DNA of 64,000 nt from Bradyrhizobium xenonodulans (lineage in GTDB: Bacteria > Pseudomonadota > Alphaproteobacteria > Rhizobiales > Xanthobacteraceae), in assembly GCF_027594865.1 (NCBI RefSeq), contig NZ_CP089391.1:6292501-6356500 (forward strand), read 5' to 3'. Below the pieces are notes generated by a model. The model did not search any database and had not been told where the DNA came from. It saw only the letters and a list, made by a program, of their open reading frames with translations. The position numbers and the translations under genes were made by a program. Below, in pieces: positions 54,740 through 63,336 of the stretch. The first letter of the stretch is position 1. Every line of letters starts with the position of its first letter.

Positions 54740-55573
54740 GTTCGCCGATCACCTTATGCAACTCTCTTAGCTTAGCGATAACCTCAACGGGAAGAGGAGC
54801 ATCGCTAGAAGCTAAATCCTTGCGTTTCGCCAGCTCGTTTTCAATAACGGCCTCAGCTGCCTCGTCCTCCGAATGTGCTTGATCAGCATCGGCGATGGCG
54901 GCATCTAATTCCGCCTCGCTGCGGGTCGGATTATGTCCGGAATTGCGTGATGCTGGCGCACCAAGTTCAAGGCCGCCCGCTCCCTTGTGCGCACAATCTG
55001 CGGGGTGCAGTACACCCAGAACCCGGGGTACAACCTTGCTCGCAGTTAGCTCATGCTGCCAGGCATGAAGCAGCGGATGCCGGGACCATCCGCTGGGTCC
55101 AAAGGCCAAACCATCGTCCGACCAGCGCGGTTCGGTTCCGTAACTACTGCTTCGTCGGGAACATCGATCCACTCGCCGCTTAACGGACGCGATAATGCCC
55201 GTCCTTGGAATCCCAATCCGTCTCCGCGACAGCGTGGCCATCGGCGACGGAGCAACAACGGCCCCCGCCGCTGGTTAGCTGATCAAACCAGGCTTCAAGA
55301 CGCGAGCCAGCATACCGCCGCCCGGATCGCGCGCCCACACGTTGCCAATCGAGAGCGCTGTTATGACGCCAAGGACTAACCGGTGCGCGGTGAATTTCAT
55401 CTCACTTGCCACGATGCCGCTACCATCAACCAACATACATCGGGGTGACGAAAGCGCAGAACACGAATCCAATAAATGAAGTACAAAACCTCGGACTACT
55501 GCAAACTGAGGCGCAAGCTGTCGATGTCGGTTTTGGGCCCCTGCAGGACTCTGTCGGGATTGTCGCCGACGCT
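54740..55573. other. Gene-poor stretch in the accessory region
   Basis: Apart from the small minus-strand gene at 55046-55258 nothing firm was found. A minus-strand frame ending at 54579 has a helical tract (AELDAAIADADQAHSEDEAA, then VIENELAKRKDL) near 54770-54930 that could be a gene remnant. Base composition is less GC-rich than the core genome. Confidence 0.4.
55046..55258 (-). CDS. Small hypothetical protein, about 70 residues
   Basis: The minus-strand frame contains SGEWIDVPDEAVVTEPNRAG then RTMVWPL and GIRCFMPGSM, a pattern I associate with small conserved hypothetical proteins of bradyrhizobia. The N-terminal third is unconvincing and the start is uncertain. Function unknown. Confidence 0.45.
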   Translation of the reverse strand: MLLRRRWPRCRGDGLGFQGRALSRPLSGEWIDVPDEAVVTEPNRAGRTMVWPLDPADGPGIRCFMPGSMS

Positions 55574-58147
55574 TCAGCGGATCGCAGCCTGCCGCTCCCC
55601 TCCGTGTCGCCTGGGCGCCCTTTCGATCGCCGAAGCCAAAAGGCTCGGCTGGAGCAGGACGGTGAACTCTTCGAGCGGCAGCGGCGGAGAGAAAATATAA
55701 CCTTGCGCCATCGTCGCGCCGTTTTCGGCCGCGAACCGAAGGTCTTCGGCCGTTTCGATGCCTTCCACCACCGTTTCGAACCCCAATTCATCCGCAAGTC
55801 CGAGCGCCAGGCGAAGGATCGTCTGCTTCTCACGGTCTTCCGCGACTCCCGCGACGAGCGTGCGATCGAGCTTCACGGCGTCGAAGGGGAGCCTCGCCAT
55901 CGTCGAAAGATTCGAATAGCCGGCTCCGAAATCGTCCATTGCAAAGCGAATGCCCAACTGCCTGAGCAGGCTTATTCTCTCGCGCACGACATCTGGATTG
56001 CGCATCGCGACCGACTCTGTGATCTCGATCTCGAGGTGTCGCGGCGGGAAGTCGGCCTCGCGAACGGTCGTGACGATATCCTTGATGAACAGCGGGTCCT
56101 CGATGTCCGTCGCCGCGACATTTACGGCGAGCACGAGGTTCGAACCAGCCCGGATCAGGCCCCCGATTTCGGCGAGCGCGCGCCTGAGCACGAAGCGGTC
56201 GATCTCCATGATAAGACCGATCTCTTCCGCGATCTTGATGAAGCGCTGAGGAGGAATGTTGCCCTCCTTCGGGTGATGCCAGCGCGCCAGCGCCTCCACC
56301 CCCAGGATGCGGCCATCCGCGCAGGACACCTTGGGCTGGTAATGGACGACGAGCGCTTCATTGCGGATCGCTAGGGCAAGATCGGTTTCGAGCCCATGGC
56401 GGGCACGCGCGACCTCTGCGAGATCCGGAGTGAAGAACGCGTGGGTATTGCGTCCCGAGCTTTTCGCGACATACATCGCAAGATCGGCGCGGATCAGGAG
56501 ATCGTCATAGTTTGTGCCGTGGGTGGGACAGATCGCAATGCCGATGCTGACGCCGATAGTTGCATGGTTGCTCTGGAGCTTGAAGGAAACCTGCAGCGCC
56601 TCGATCATCTCGCGGGCACAGAGGCTCGCGGCCTCGACCGTCTTCACCCCGGCGATGATGGCAACGAACTCGTCGCCCCCGACCCGGGCGAGCAGACTTT
56701 TGCCGGCAGCGACCTTGGACGTCAGCAAATTGCTCAAGCGCTCGGCCACCATCCTGAGCAACTCGTCGCCAGCCTTGTGCCCGAAAGTGTCGTTGATGGA
56801 TTTGAAGCCATCGAGGTCGAGGAAGAACAGTGCTGCGCCTTGTTCCGCGTCGATGAGCGCCGGCGCGTCCACGCGCATCTTCTCCCGATTGGGAAGGCGG
56901 CTCACCGTATCGTAGAAGGCGAGCTGACGAATTCTTCGCGTGCTGGCCCGCAAATGCGTCAGCATGCGCTCGAATGCAAAGCCGAGGCTGCGAACCTCGC
57001 CGATGCCCGTTGCGCGGAACGGAACATCGAGATTGCCTCCCGCGATTTCCTGGGCGGTCCTGGCGAGCGCCGAAAGTCCTTTCGTGAGGTGCCTCACGGC
57101 GGCCAATAGCGCGACGACCAGGGCACCGAGCGCCAGCGCCGCGGATGCCAGGAACTGCCACATCAGCGTGCGGGTATGGGTTGCGCCGATCTGGAACATC
57201 TGATCACGTGTCGTCGTCACGAGCGATGCGCTCGCGAACGTACACACCTTGAGCGTCGCCTCATATTCGACACAGCGCGCGACGTAGTTGCCGTCATCTG
57301 AGCGCTGCAGCCCGCCCAAACGCGCCGTGGCGCTGCTGAATTTCACCCCTTCAGGCCCCGCGGAAGACACGATCTCGTTGTCACCCGTGATGATGACCAC
57401 GCCGGCATTAGCCAGGGACGTGAAGTTCTCGAGAGTCTTCTCCGAGCGCCCGAGCGGTCGGATGGCGACAAGCGCGCCGATGAGGTCGCCGAAGTCGTCG
57501 AACACGGGCTCGATTGCGGTGTGCGCTATAGTGTGGCGCTGCGGCAGGCCGAGCGCTGACAATTCACCTAATTTGAGCTCGTAGGTGCCTTCCTCACCCC
57601 GCGGGTGCGAGCGGCTATTGTCCTTGAGGATCGCCCTGAGATTGACGGAGAGGTCGGTCCCCTCGATCGCCCCGTTCAGAGCGAGGAGGTCGAGGGGCGT
57701 GTTGGCACCGATCACGCGGCCGCTTTCGTCGAAGGTGATCAGCCTTTCAAAGCCGGAGGTCGAAGCAACGATGCTGAGCAGATCGCGGATAGTCACATCA
57801 TTGTTCGAGGCGACCGCCTTGGCGACATCGGCGCGCTGAGCGATCTGACGCAGGCGTGATGCGGTTTCGGCGCCGAGGACCTCGATTCGCGCTCGCGCCA
57901 ACTGCGCCTCGCCGTCGAGGCGATGAGCGAGCTGGTCTTCCGAGAGTTCACCCAGCGCCGCAGCCTGCTGTGTCAGTTGCTGCTGCAGGCGCAGCGCCGT
58001 GAAGCCACCGATGAGGCCGAGCCCGATCACGCCGGTCGCGAGCACGACGGCAACAAGGCGCATGGCGATAGACGAGGGGAAACCTGGAAGCCAGGACGGA
58101 ACGGCCCAACGACGCCAGGGGGGCGGCGCCCTCGATGCCTTCGCCAT
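55574..58147 (-). CDS. Membrane GGDEF-EAL protein (c-di-GMP cyclase/phosphodiesterase)
   Basis: The 857-residue product from the ATG at 58147 (a TTG at 58201 would extend it) has two membrane helices at about 30-52 and 330-352 that bracket a periplasmic double-CACHE-like sensor domain. A HAMP-like linker and GGDEF domain with intact GGDEF (490-494) follow, then an EAL domain with intact EAL (618-620), DDFGAGYSNL and VEGIETAEDL. No RxxD inhibitory site is evident before GGDEF. Both activities look possible. Divergent from a periplasmic binding protein gene. Confidence 0.92.
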   Translation of the reverse strand: MAKASRAPPPWRRWAVPSWLPGFPSSIAMRLVAVVLATGVIGLGLIGGFTALRLQQQLTQQAAALGELSEDQLAHRLDGEAQLARARIEVLGAETASRLRQIAQRADVAKAVASNNDVTIRDLLSIVASTSGFERLITFDESGRVIGANTPLDLLALNGAIEGTDLSVNLRAILKDNSRSHPRGEEGTYELKLGELSALGLPQRHTIAHTAIEPVFDDFGDLIGALVAIRPLGRSEKTLENFTSLANAGVVIITGDNEIVSSAGPEGVKFSSATARLGGLQRSDDGNYVARCVEYEATLKVCTFASASLVTTTRDQMFQIGATHTRTLMWQFLASAALALGALVVALLAAVRHLTKGLSALARTAQEIAGGNLDVPFRATGIGEVRSLGFAFERMLTHLRASTRRIRQLAFYDTVSRLPNREKMRVDAPALIDAEQGAALFFLDLDGFKSINDTFGHKAGDELLRMVAERLSNLLTSKVAAGKSLLARVGGDEFVAIIAGVKTVEAASLCAREMIEALQVSFKLQSNHATIGVSIGIAICPTHGTNYDDLLIRADLAMYVAKSSGRNTHAFFTPDLAEVARARHGLETDLALAIRNEALVVHYQPKVSCADGRILGVEALARWHHPKEGNIPPQRFIKIAEEIGLIMEIDRFVLRRALAEIGGLIRAGSNLVLAVNVAATDIEDPLFIKDIVTTVREADFPPRHLEIEITESVAMRNPDVVRERISLLRQLGIRFAMDDFGAGYSNLSTMARLPFDAVKLDRTLVAGVAEDREKQTILRLALGLADELGFETVVEGIETAEDLRFAAENGATMAQGYIFSPPLPLEEFTVLLQPSLLASAIERAPRRHGGERQAAIR

Positions 58148-58450
58148 ATCGGTGTCAGTCGCCGCCACTGCCAGCACCCTTAACTTACGGGGGCCGATCA
58201 ATGTCGCTCACCGAGGCCCCACTGAGTTGTCTTCCAGGCGCCGAATTTAGGCGAGTGGTACCCTCTAAATCGTCTATTTGCCGTCCATTTGTAGCTAGTT
58301 GATTACCAAATGGTTTTTCGAAACCATCAGATTGTGCGCTTTCACCTTCTGTTCGCCACACTGATGATTCCAAAAGGCACGGCGTTGCGACAACAGAAGG
58401 TTTAGGTTTCTTTGCCAGACTGTGCACCTCGTGGTTCGAAGGGGTTGCAA
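58148..58450. other. Divergent intergenic region
   Basis: About 300 bp between the GGDEF-EAL gene and the binding-protein gene, AT-richer than its flanks at 58250-58400. It should hold both promoters. No specific operator was recognised. Confidence 0.4.
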
Positions 58451-59254
58451 ATGGCACTTTCGAGGATAATGGCAGCCCTTTTGGGCCTTTGCCTTGCGGG
58501 GGTGAATGCCGCTGGCGCCGAAACACGCAGGCTCGACATCGTCGGGACCGGAGACGGTATCGATGTCCTGCGCGCCATCGCCGCGAGCTTCATGCAGCAG
58601 GAAGGATCCGCACAGGTCGAGGTCCCGCCGAGCATCGGTTCTGGCGGGGGCATCGCGGCCGTGGGGTCCGGCAAGGCGATCTTAGGGCGCGTCGCACGCC
58701 GCCTAACCGACGCCGAAGCGGCTTCCGGCATCGTCTACAAGGCGATCGCCCGCCTGCCCTCGGCTTTCATCGTCCATCCCGGCTGCGGAGTGAGTGCCGT
58801 CACAAGCGCGCAGCTCGTTGCGATCTATTCGGGCCGCCTTGCGAATTGGAAGGACCTGGGGGGCGCGGATATGCGCATCCGCGTCGTGCGGCGCGAGGAC
58901 CAGGACAGCACTCTCAGCGTTCTGCGGGCCAGCATGCCCGGCTGGCACGATCTCCAGATCGCCGAGAAATCGAAGATGGCAACGACCACTCAGGAAGCGA
59001 TCGACACGGTTCGCGATGTTCAAGGCGCGATCGGCTTCGGTCCTTTCTCGCGGCCATTGGAACAGGGGCTCACGGTGCTTCGCGTGGACGGCCACTACCC
59101 GACGGACGCGGATTATCCCTCGAGCGTGGTGCTGGCGCTAATCTATCTAAACACGTTGCAGGATCCGGACGCCCTGGCCTTTCTACGCTTTGCCGATGAA
59201 CGGAAGGCAGCCGACGTCATCACCAGCCTCGGTAGTCTGCCCGTCAAGCCCTGA
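58451..59254 (+). CDS. PstS-like periplasmic substrate-binding protein
   Basis: The 267-residue product from the ATG at 58451 (AAGGGG 7 bp upstream) has a signal peptide (RIMAALLGLCLAGVNAAGA) and a phosphate-binding-like PBP type 2 fold (LDIVGTGDGIDVLRAIAASF; SAVTSAQLVAIYSGRLANWK, then DLGGADMRIRVVRREDQDST). The SGRLxNWKDLGG block is the clearest PstS-family mark. No pstCAB follows. Its divergent position suggests it may feed ligand information to the membrane GGDEF-EAL protein. Confidence 0.8.
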   Translation: MALSRIMAALLGLCLAGVNAAGAETRRLDIVGTGDGIDVLRAIAASFMQQEGSAQVEVPPSIGSGGGIAAVGSGKAILGRVARRLTDAEAASGIVYKAIARLPSAFIVHPGCGVSAVTSAQLVAIYSGRLANWKDLGGADMRIRVVRREDQDSTLSVLRASMPGWHDLQIAEKSKMATTTQEAIDTVRDVQGAIGFGPFSRPLEQGLTVLRVDGHYPTDADYPSSVVLALIYLNTLQDPDALAFLRFADERKAADVITSLGSLPVKP

Positions 59255-59284
59255 GGCGCCGGGGCTCGGCCGGCGCTGCTGAAC

Positions 59285-60295
59285 TCACAGGCCGGGGCGA
59301 TGAGGCTGCTCCCGGCTTCGCCATAGACGGGTGACTTTGTCCATCAGCGATGGGGTTTGAGAGCTCGGCAGGAAAGGATCGGCATAGCATTGCGCATTGG
59401 CCGAGTGCGCCTTGTTCTTCACGATCTCGACGAGACCAACGGGGCCGGCGACGTAGACCGTATCCTCCAGCCCAAGCAGGGGCAGGTAGTGCGATGGACG
59501 CCCGGGCCTGATCGCCAGGTTAGACCCGACCTCCGTCGTCGCAATGACGTCGCGGACACCGTCGTCGATCAGCCACTGCAACGAGGGAAGCATATAGAGA
59601 TTGTCCGCATCCCGGCTGCCGGCGACGACCACCATCTCGCGGTTGCGCTGGGTCGAGCGCGCCGAGCGGGCCAGCGCCCAGATCGGGGCCCAACCTGCTC
59701 CGCCGGCGACCAGCACCAGCGGCCCCTGGCCCTGTCGTAGATAGGCTTGTCCGAAGGGGCCTTGCACATGCGCCGCATGGCCGGGCCTGATGGCTTTGCC
59801 GAGCTGCCCCGACACGGTGCCGTCAGGCAGGCACCGGATGTGGAAGACCAGTTCGATTTGCTTGAAGGAACCATCGAGCCTGAAGGTCGGGCTGAACTCG
59901 CGCGCAGGATAGCCGGAAAACTTGACGCGCACATATTGGCCCGGCCGAAACTCGAGCGGCGCTGACGTCGTCAGCACGACTTCGGCGATCTCCGACGAGA
60001 GCTGGTTGATCTCGGTGACAGCGCCCGCCCGCTTCACCGGGAGCGGCAATTCTTCGAATTCGATCTCAGCATCGCCTGCGACCGCTGCCTGGCAGGCCAG
60101 CACAGTGCGGCCATGGCCCGAGCCGCCGTCATCGACCGAACCCGAAACGACCGTCACCCGGCAGCTCTGACATTGTCCCGATCTGCAGTCGTGTGGAACG
60201 AGAATCGAGCCGCCGAGCGCCGCGTCGATCAGGCTTTCGCCGGCGCGGGCTTCGACAAGCTTGCCGTTGATGACGAGCTGACAATGCCTCTTCAT
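59285..60295 (-). CDS. 2Fe-2S ferredoxin/flavin NAD(P)H reductase
   Basis: Electron-transfer flavoprotein of the oxygenase-reductase type. The 336-residue product begins with a plant-type ferredoxin domain, with cluster ligands Cys37, Cys42, Cys45 and Cys68 (HDCRSGQCQSCRV, then LACQA). It continues with an FAD domain (R132-E-F-S, variant of RxYS) and an NAD domain (LVLVAGGAGWAPIWALARSA; YVAGPVGLVEIVKN). It starts 54 bp after the cytochrome gene stop and is probably cotranscribed. It likely passes electrons from NAD(P)H to that membrane protein; no oxygenase is nearby. Confidence 0.88.
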   Translation of the reverse strand: MKRHCQLVINGKLVEARAGESLIDAALGGSILVPHDCRSGQCQSCRVTVVSGSVDDGGSGHGRTVLACQAAVAGDAEIEFEELPLPVKRAGAVTEINQLSSEIAEVVLTTSAPLEFRPGQYVRVKFSGYPAREFSPTFRLDGSFKQIELVFHIRCLPDGTVSGQLGKAIRPGHAAHVQGPFGQAYLRQGQGPLVLVAGGAGWAPIWALARSARSTQRNREMVVVAGSRDADNLYMLPSLQWLIDDGVRDVIATTEVGSNLAIRPGRPSHYLPLLGLEDTVYVAGPVGLVEIVKNKAHSANAQCYADPFLPSSQTPSLMDKVTRLWRSREQPHRPGL

Positions 60296-60349
60296 CGCGA
60301 GGCCTCTGGGAGTGGCCGCCGGTCGAGCTCGTCGCCCCCGATGAGACGC

Positions 60350-62092
60350 CTATTTCTGCGGCACGACACGCACCGGGCGGTTATGGCTCGCATGCCGCGT
60401 CTGTGCATGGTCGAAGACAGCGACCCACATGTAGAGATCGCGGCCTGGCACGAAGGCTTTGTCATATCTGCCATCGCTTTTCATGTTGCGCGTCAGCTCG
60501 AGCGTCCAATGTCCGTTGCTCCATTTTGAAACCCCGGCGACATTGGCTCGCTCCCCTTCGGTGTCGCCGGCGATAATCACGCCGGGCAGGATCGTGCCAA
60601 CGGGGATCCTCGCGTCGGCCTCTGGAGTGTAGGGTTCGCTCTCCGAGTCGAACATGTACCAGCGGCCGTTCTCGTCGTCGCTGCTGTTGGGATCAAGATC
60701 GAATTTGCCGAGGGCTGCGACTTGCGCCTTCCAGTCCTTGGGAAGCCGCAGAACTGTGACGGGCCCTTTGTCGCTCCGGTGGATGAACTTGAAATTATAC
60801 GAATAAAGAGAGTGGCCAGGCTTATTCCAATAGCCGCCCTGATAGCGGGCATCGTAATTCTGCTCGTCCAGGGTCGGGGCGTAGGGCGGGCCGATATATT
60901 GGCTGTCGACACGCCCGAGCATGCCCCCGCGCGACGCCTTCCACTGCCACATGTCGATGTAGCTGCCATCCGTCGTGGAGTGGAAGCCCCGGCCGTTGAT
61001 CGGCATCGGCTTGCCGGGCAGCGGGTTGGCCCCGAGACCCGTCGCGCCTGCGCCGCCGAGCGATGCATTATCCGAGAAAATGACCGCCAGTTTATCCTCG
61101 TAGAAGTCGGCGGCGTCTTGCAGACCCGCACGCTCGTCGAGGGCGTGCCAGCCATCCTCTCGCTTGATGATCGGAATGCGGCGGAGGGAGCGCGTAGGAT
61201 CCTCCCAGCGGAAGGCAAAATAGATCTTCTGCCCGTCGTGCAGGGCGCGCACCTCCACGAGCGATTCGCCCGATCCGCCGAGATTGGCACCTTGCTGCGT
61301 GCGAATGAAGACGGGGAGCGCGCGCGACCAGACGGGATCTCCCATGGCGCCGTCGAGCTTGGGCGCGGCGCTCACCCGCGCGATGACGAGCGTATCGCGC
61401 GTCGCCCAGTCGAGCCCGGCGACGGCGCACGTGACGGCCACCCCGATTGCAGCGGCGACGAGGACAGGCCTCGGCCGCACGGCCTTCGTGATCGCGAGCT
61501 GCGTCGGTCGAAACACGCGAAAAATCTGCTGCCAACCGCCATGGAGATAATGCGCGGCGACATGCGCGAAGATATAGACGAGCCCGACGAAGGCGGCGGT
61601 CGAGTGGAGATAAGCCCACCAGCCGCCATAGCCGAGATACATCATGACGCCCGTCCCCGTGAGGAAGATCACGAGCGCATAGACGAACCAGTGCAGGATG
61701 ACGTTGACGGCTCCCCACTTGAGGCGAGCCGGAGCGCGCATCGCGAGGATCCGCGTCTTCTTGGGGCTGTTGCGCTCGACGAGGCCGCTGCGCGCGAGGT
61801 AGGCGACGTAGGCCGACCCGCAGAAGAAGACGGCGAGCCCTGCGAGGAAATGCCAGGAAAAGATCTCGCCCTGCGGCAGAACCGGAGCGAGCCATTTCGA
61901 GAAGGGGGCGTGCAGCGCGTCCGCTGCGATGCGTATGCCGGTAACGAGGCTCACGACGAACGCGAGCGCGGTCGCCCAATGGAGGATTATCGTCCCGACA
62001 TCGGTGCGGGGCGGGCTTTCTCGGGACTTTGTTTGAGCGAGTCTTCTCTCGGTCAAGGCATCGGCGTTCGTTCGGGCGTTGACATCGTTCAT
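60350..62092 (-). CDS. Cytochrome b561-like/ethylbenzene-dehydrogenase-domain fusion
   Basis: The 580-residue product joins a membrane part with four or five helices, holding candidate heme ligands His38, His81, His134, His163, His177, His181 and His184 (VILHWFVYAL; VYIFAHVAAHYLHGGW). A periplasmic C-terminal domain follows (about 215-575: VIARVSAAPKLDGAMGDPVW; HSTTDGSYIDMWQWKASRGG; ELTRNMKSDGRYDKAF) resembling the heme-binding ethylbenzene-dehydrogenase-related family. No molybdenum or Fe-S catalytic subunits are nearby. It probably moves electrons across the membrane. Confidence 0.85.
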   Translation of the reverse strand: MNDVNARTNADALTERRLAQTKSRESPPRTDVGTIILHWATALAFVVSLVTGIRIAADALHAPFSKWLAPVLPQGEIFSWHFLAGLAVFFCGSAYVAYLARSGLVERNSPKKTRILAMRAPARLKWGAVNVILHWFVYALVIFLTGTGVMMYLGYGGWWAYLHSTAAFVGLVYIFAHVAAHYLHGGWQQIFRVFRPTQLAITKAVRPRPVLVAAAIGVAVTCAVAGLDWATRDTLVIARVSAAPKLDGAMGDPVWSRALPVFIRTQQGANLGGSGESLVEVRALHDGQKIYFAFRWEDPTRSLRRIPIIKREDGWHALDERAGLQDAADFYEDKLAVIFSDNASLGGAGATGLGANPLPGKPMPINGRGFHSTTDGSYIDMWQWKASRGGMLGRVDSQYIGPPYAPTLDEQNYDARYQGGYWNKPGHSLYSYNFKFIHRSDKGPVTVLRLPKDWKAQVAALGKFDLDPNSSDDENGRWYMFDSESEPYTPEADARIPVGTILPGVIIAGDTEGERANVAGVSKWSNGHWTLELTRNMKSDGRYDKAFVPGRDLYMWVAVFDHAQTRHASHNRPVRVVPQK

Positions 62093-62714
62093 TGCATAAA
62101 GCTTGCCCGCGGTAAACCAGCGGTTGCGCCAGAAAGGCTGCGAAGCAGGGGTTAGTTAATGCGGCCGGCCAACGAGCCGCCCTCGGGGCATACACCAGTC
62201 TCGAAGTCCGGTCTCTCACCCTGCTTAGCTCTGGTGCTGGGCAGCCCAGAGCGCGGCCGCCGCGCGGGTCGCTTAGGCGCGTCCTTCACGAACTCGGCGG
62301 AAACCGTTGGGACGATTTTGGTCGCCGATGCTCCCACGCAACTTGAATTTATATTGTAATTTCAATTATATATGAGTTCGCGGCTTTGTTCTGAACGGCG
62401 CGCAATTCAGAATAAACCTGCGAACTCGTATGTTAATGGAATTGCTGTACCCTTGGCTGACAATCTGGACATGTTTGAACGAGGTCAGCTTTCCCGCTTC
62501 CAACAGAGATCGTTCGCCCGACCTACATCAGATGGGACCACGGTTGCCAGGTTTGGCATTCTCTCGCTGGAAGGAGAGAATCTCTCCTCGCTAAAGCAAG
62601 CTGCGCCTGCTTCAACATGCTCTCCAAATGCGTCCGGCGCACGAGCAATCCGCGATAACAGCTTATTGGCGGCCGGCTGATATCGGTTACGAATGAGACT
62701 ATCGGCGTGCCACC
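62093..62714. other. Gene-poor stretch
   Basis: AT-rich around 62340-62420. A plus-strand frame of 102 codons (62372-62680, MSSRLCSERRAIQNKPANSY) is present but has no recognisable domain and weak coding character. No other feature recognised. Confidence 0.4.
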
Positions 62715-62951
62715 CTAAGGTTCAGCTTCCGGGCACAAGAAACGCACGTGAAGGGTCATGCAGTGCTTGGAGCTGTCCAGCTGAACCCTGACTTGGTTTA
62801 TGGTCGCGCCATTTCCAACGACGAGCCCGTGCTTGCCGGCAAGCCTCGGCCCAGCTGATGGCGCCACAACTATGCGGCTGCCCTTGCCCAGCCTCCCGGC
62901 CACGGGACCCTGCTCGGCTGTGGACCTCGATATGCAACTGCTCAGTGGCAT
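62715..62951 (-). CDS. Small hypothetical protein, 78 residues
   Basis: From the ATG at 62951, with GGGAG just before it, the product reads MPLSSCISRSTAEQGPVAGR, then IVVAPSAGPRLAGKHGLVVG and VRVQLDSSKHCMTLH. The order of a short strand, PRLAGKxGxVVG and VRVQxDxxK resembles a small beta-barrel hypothetical family common in rhizobia, from memory. Function unknown. Confidence 0.55.
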   Translation of the reverse strand: MPLSSCISRSTAEQGPVAGRLGKGSRIVVAPSAGPRLAGKHGLVVGNGATINQVRVQLDSSKHCMTLHVRFLCPEAEP

Positions 62952-63336
62952 GATCTCCCAACCTCTTCGATCACTCTCCTAGATGCTTGGGTCTCCGGCA
63001 TCTCACAGTCTGGCCGGCGGGCGCTGATCCGGAGTTGATTCAGATCTTCTTTCGAACGTAAAGCTACGCCGCCCTTTTCACAGCAAGCGAAAAACACGTT
63101 CGTGCTCGATTGTTCTGTTTGGATGCCGTTCATATCAAACAGGGAACTTGTATGAATCGCCGTTCTAGATTTGGAGCTTCTGAAGAGGGTTGTCCATCTG
63201 TTTTAGAATCGTACAGCACACAACTGGATAATCCTCGCGTTCACCAGATCGGGGCGTAGCAACTCGATGAGAGTGGTCGCGCCACGGATAGGTCCGACTC
63301 AGCACAAAGAGCCAGCCACAATCGATGCGTCCAAAT
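62952..63336. other. Intergenic stretch
   Basis: No convincing gene. Short minus-strand frames exist but overlap each other and lack ribosome-binding sites. The left end probably holds the promoter of the 78-residue gene. Confidence 0.4.

Noticed and set aside
58402..58731. Minus-strand frame of 109 codons
   Set aside because: Antisense to the start of the PstS-like gene.
62372..62680. Plus-strand frame of 102 codons
   Set aside because: No Shine-Dalgarno, no domain and mixed codon use; described only as part of a gene-poor stretch.
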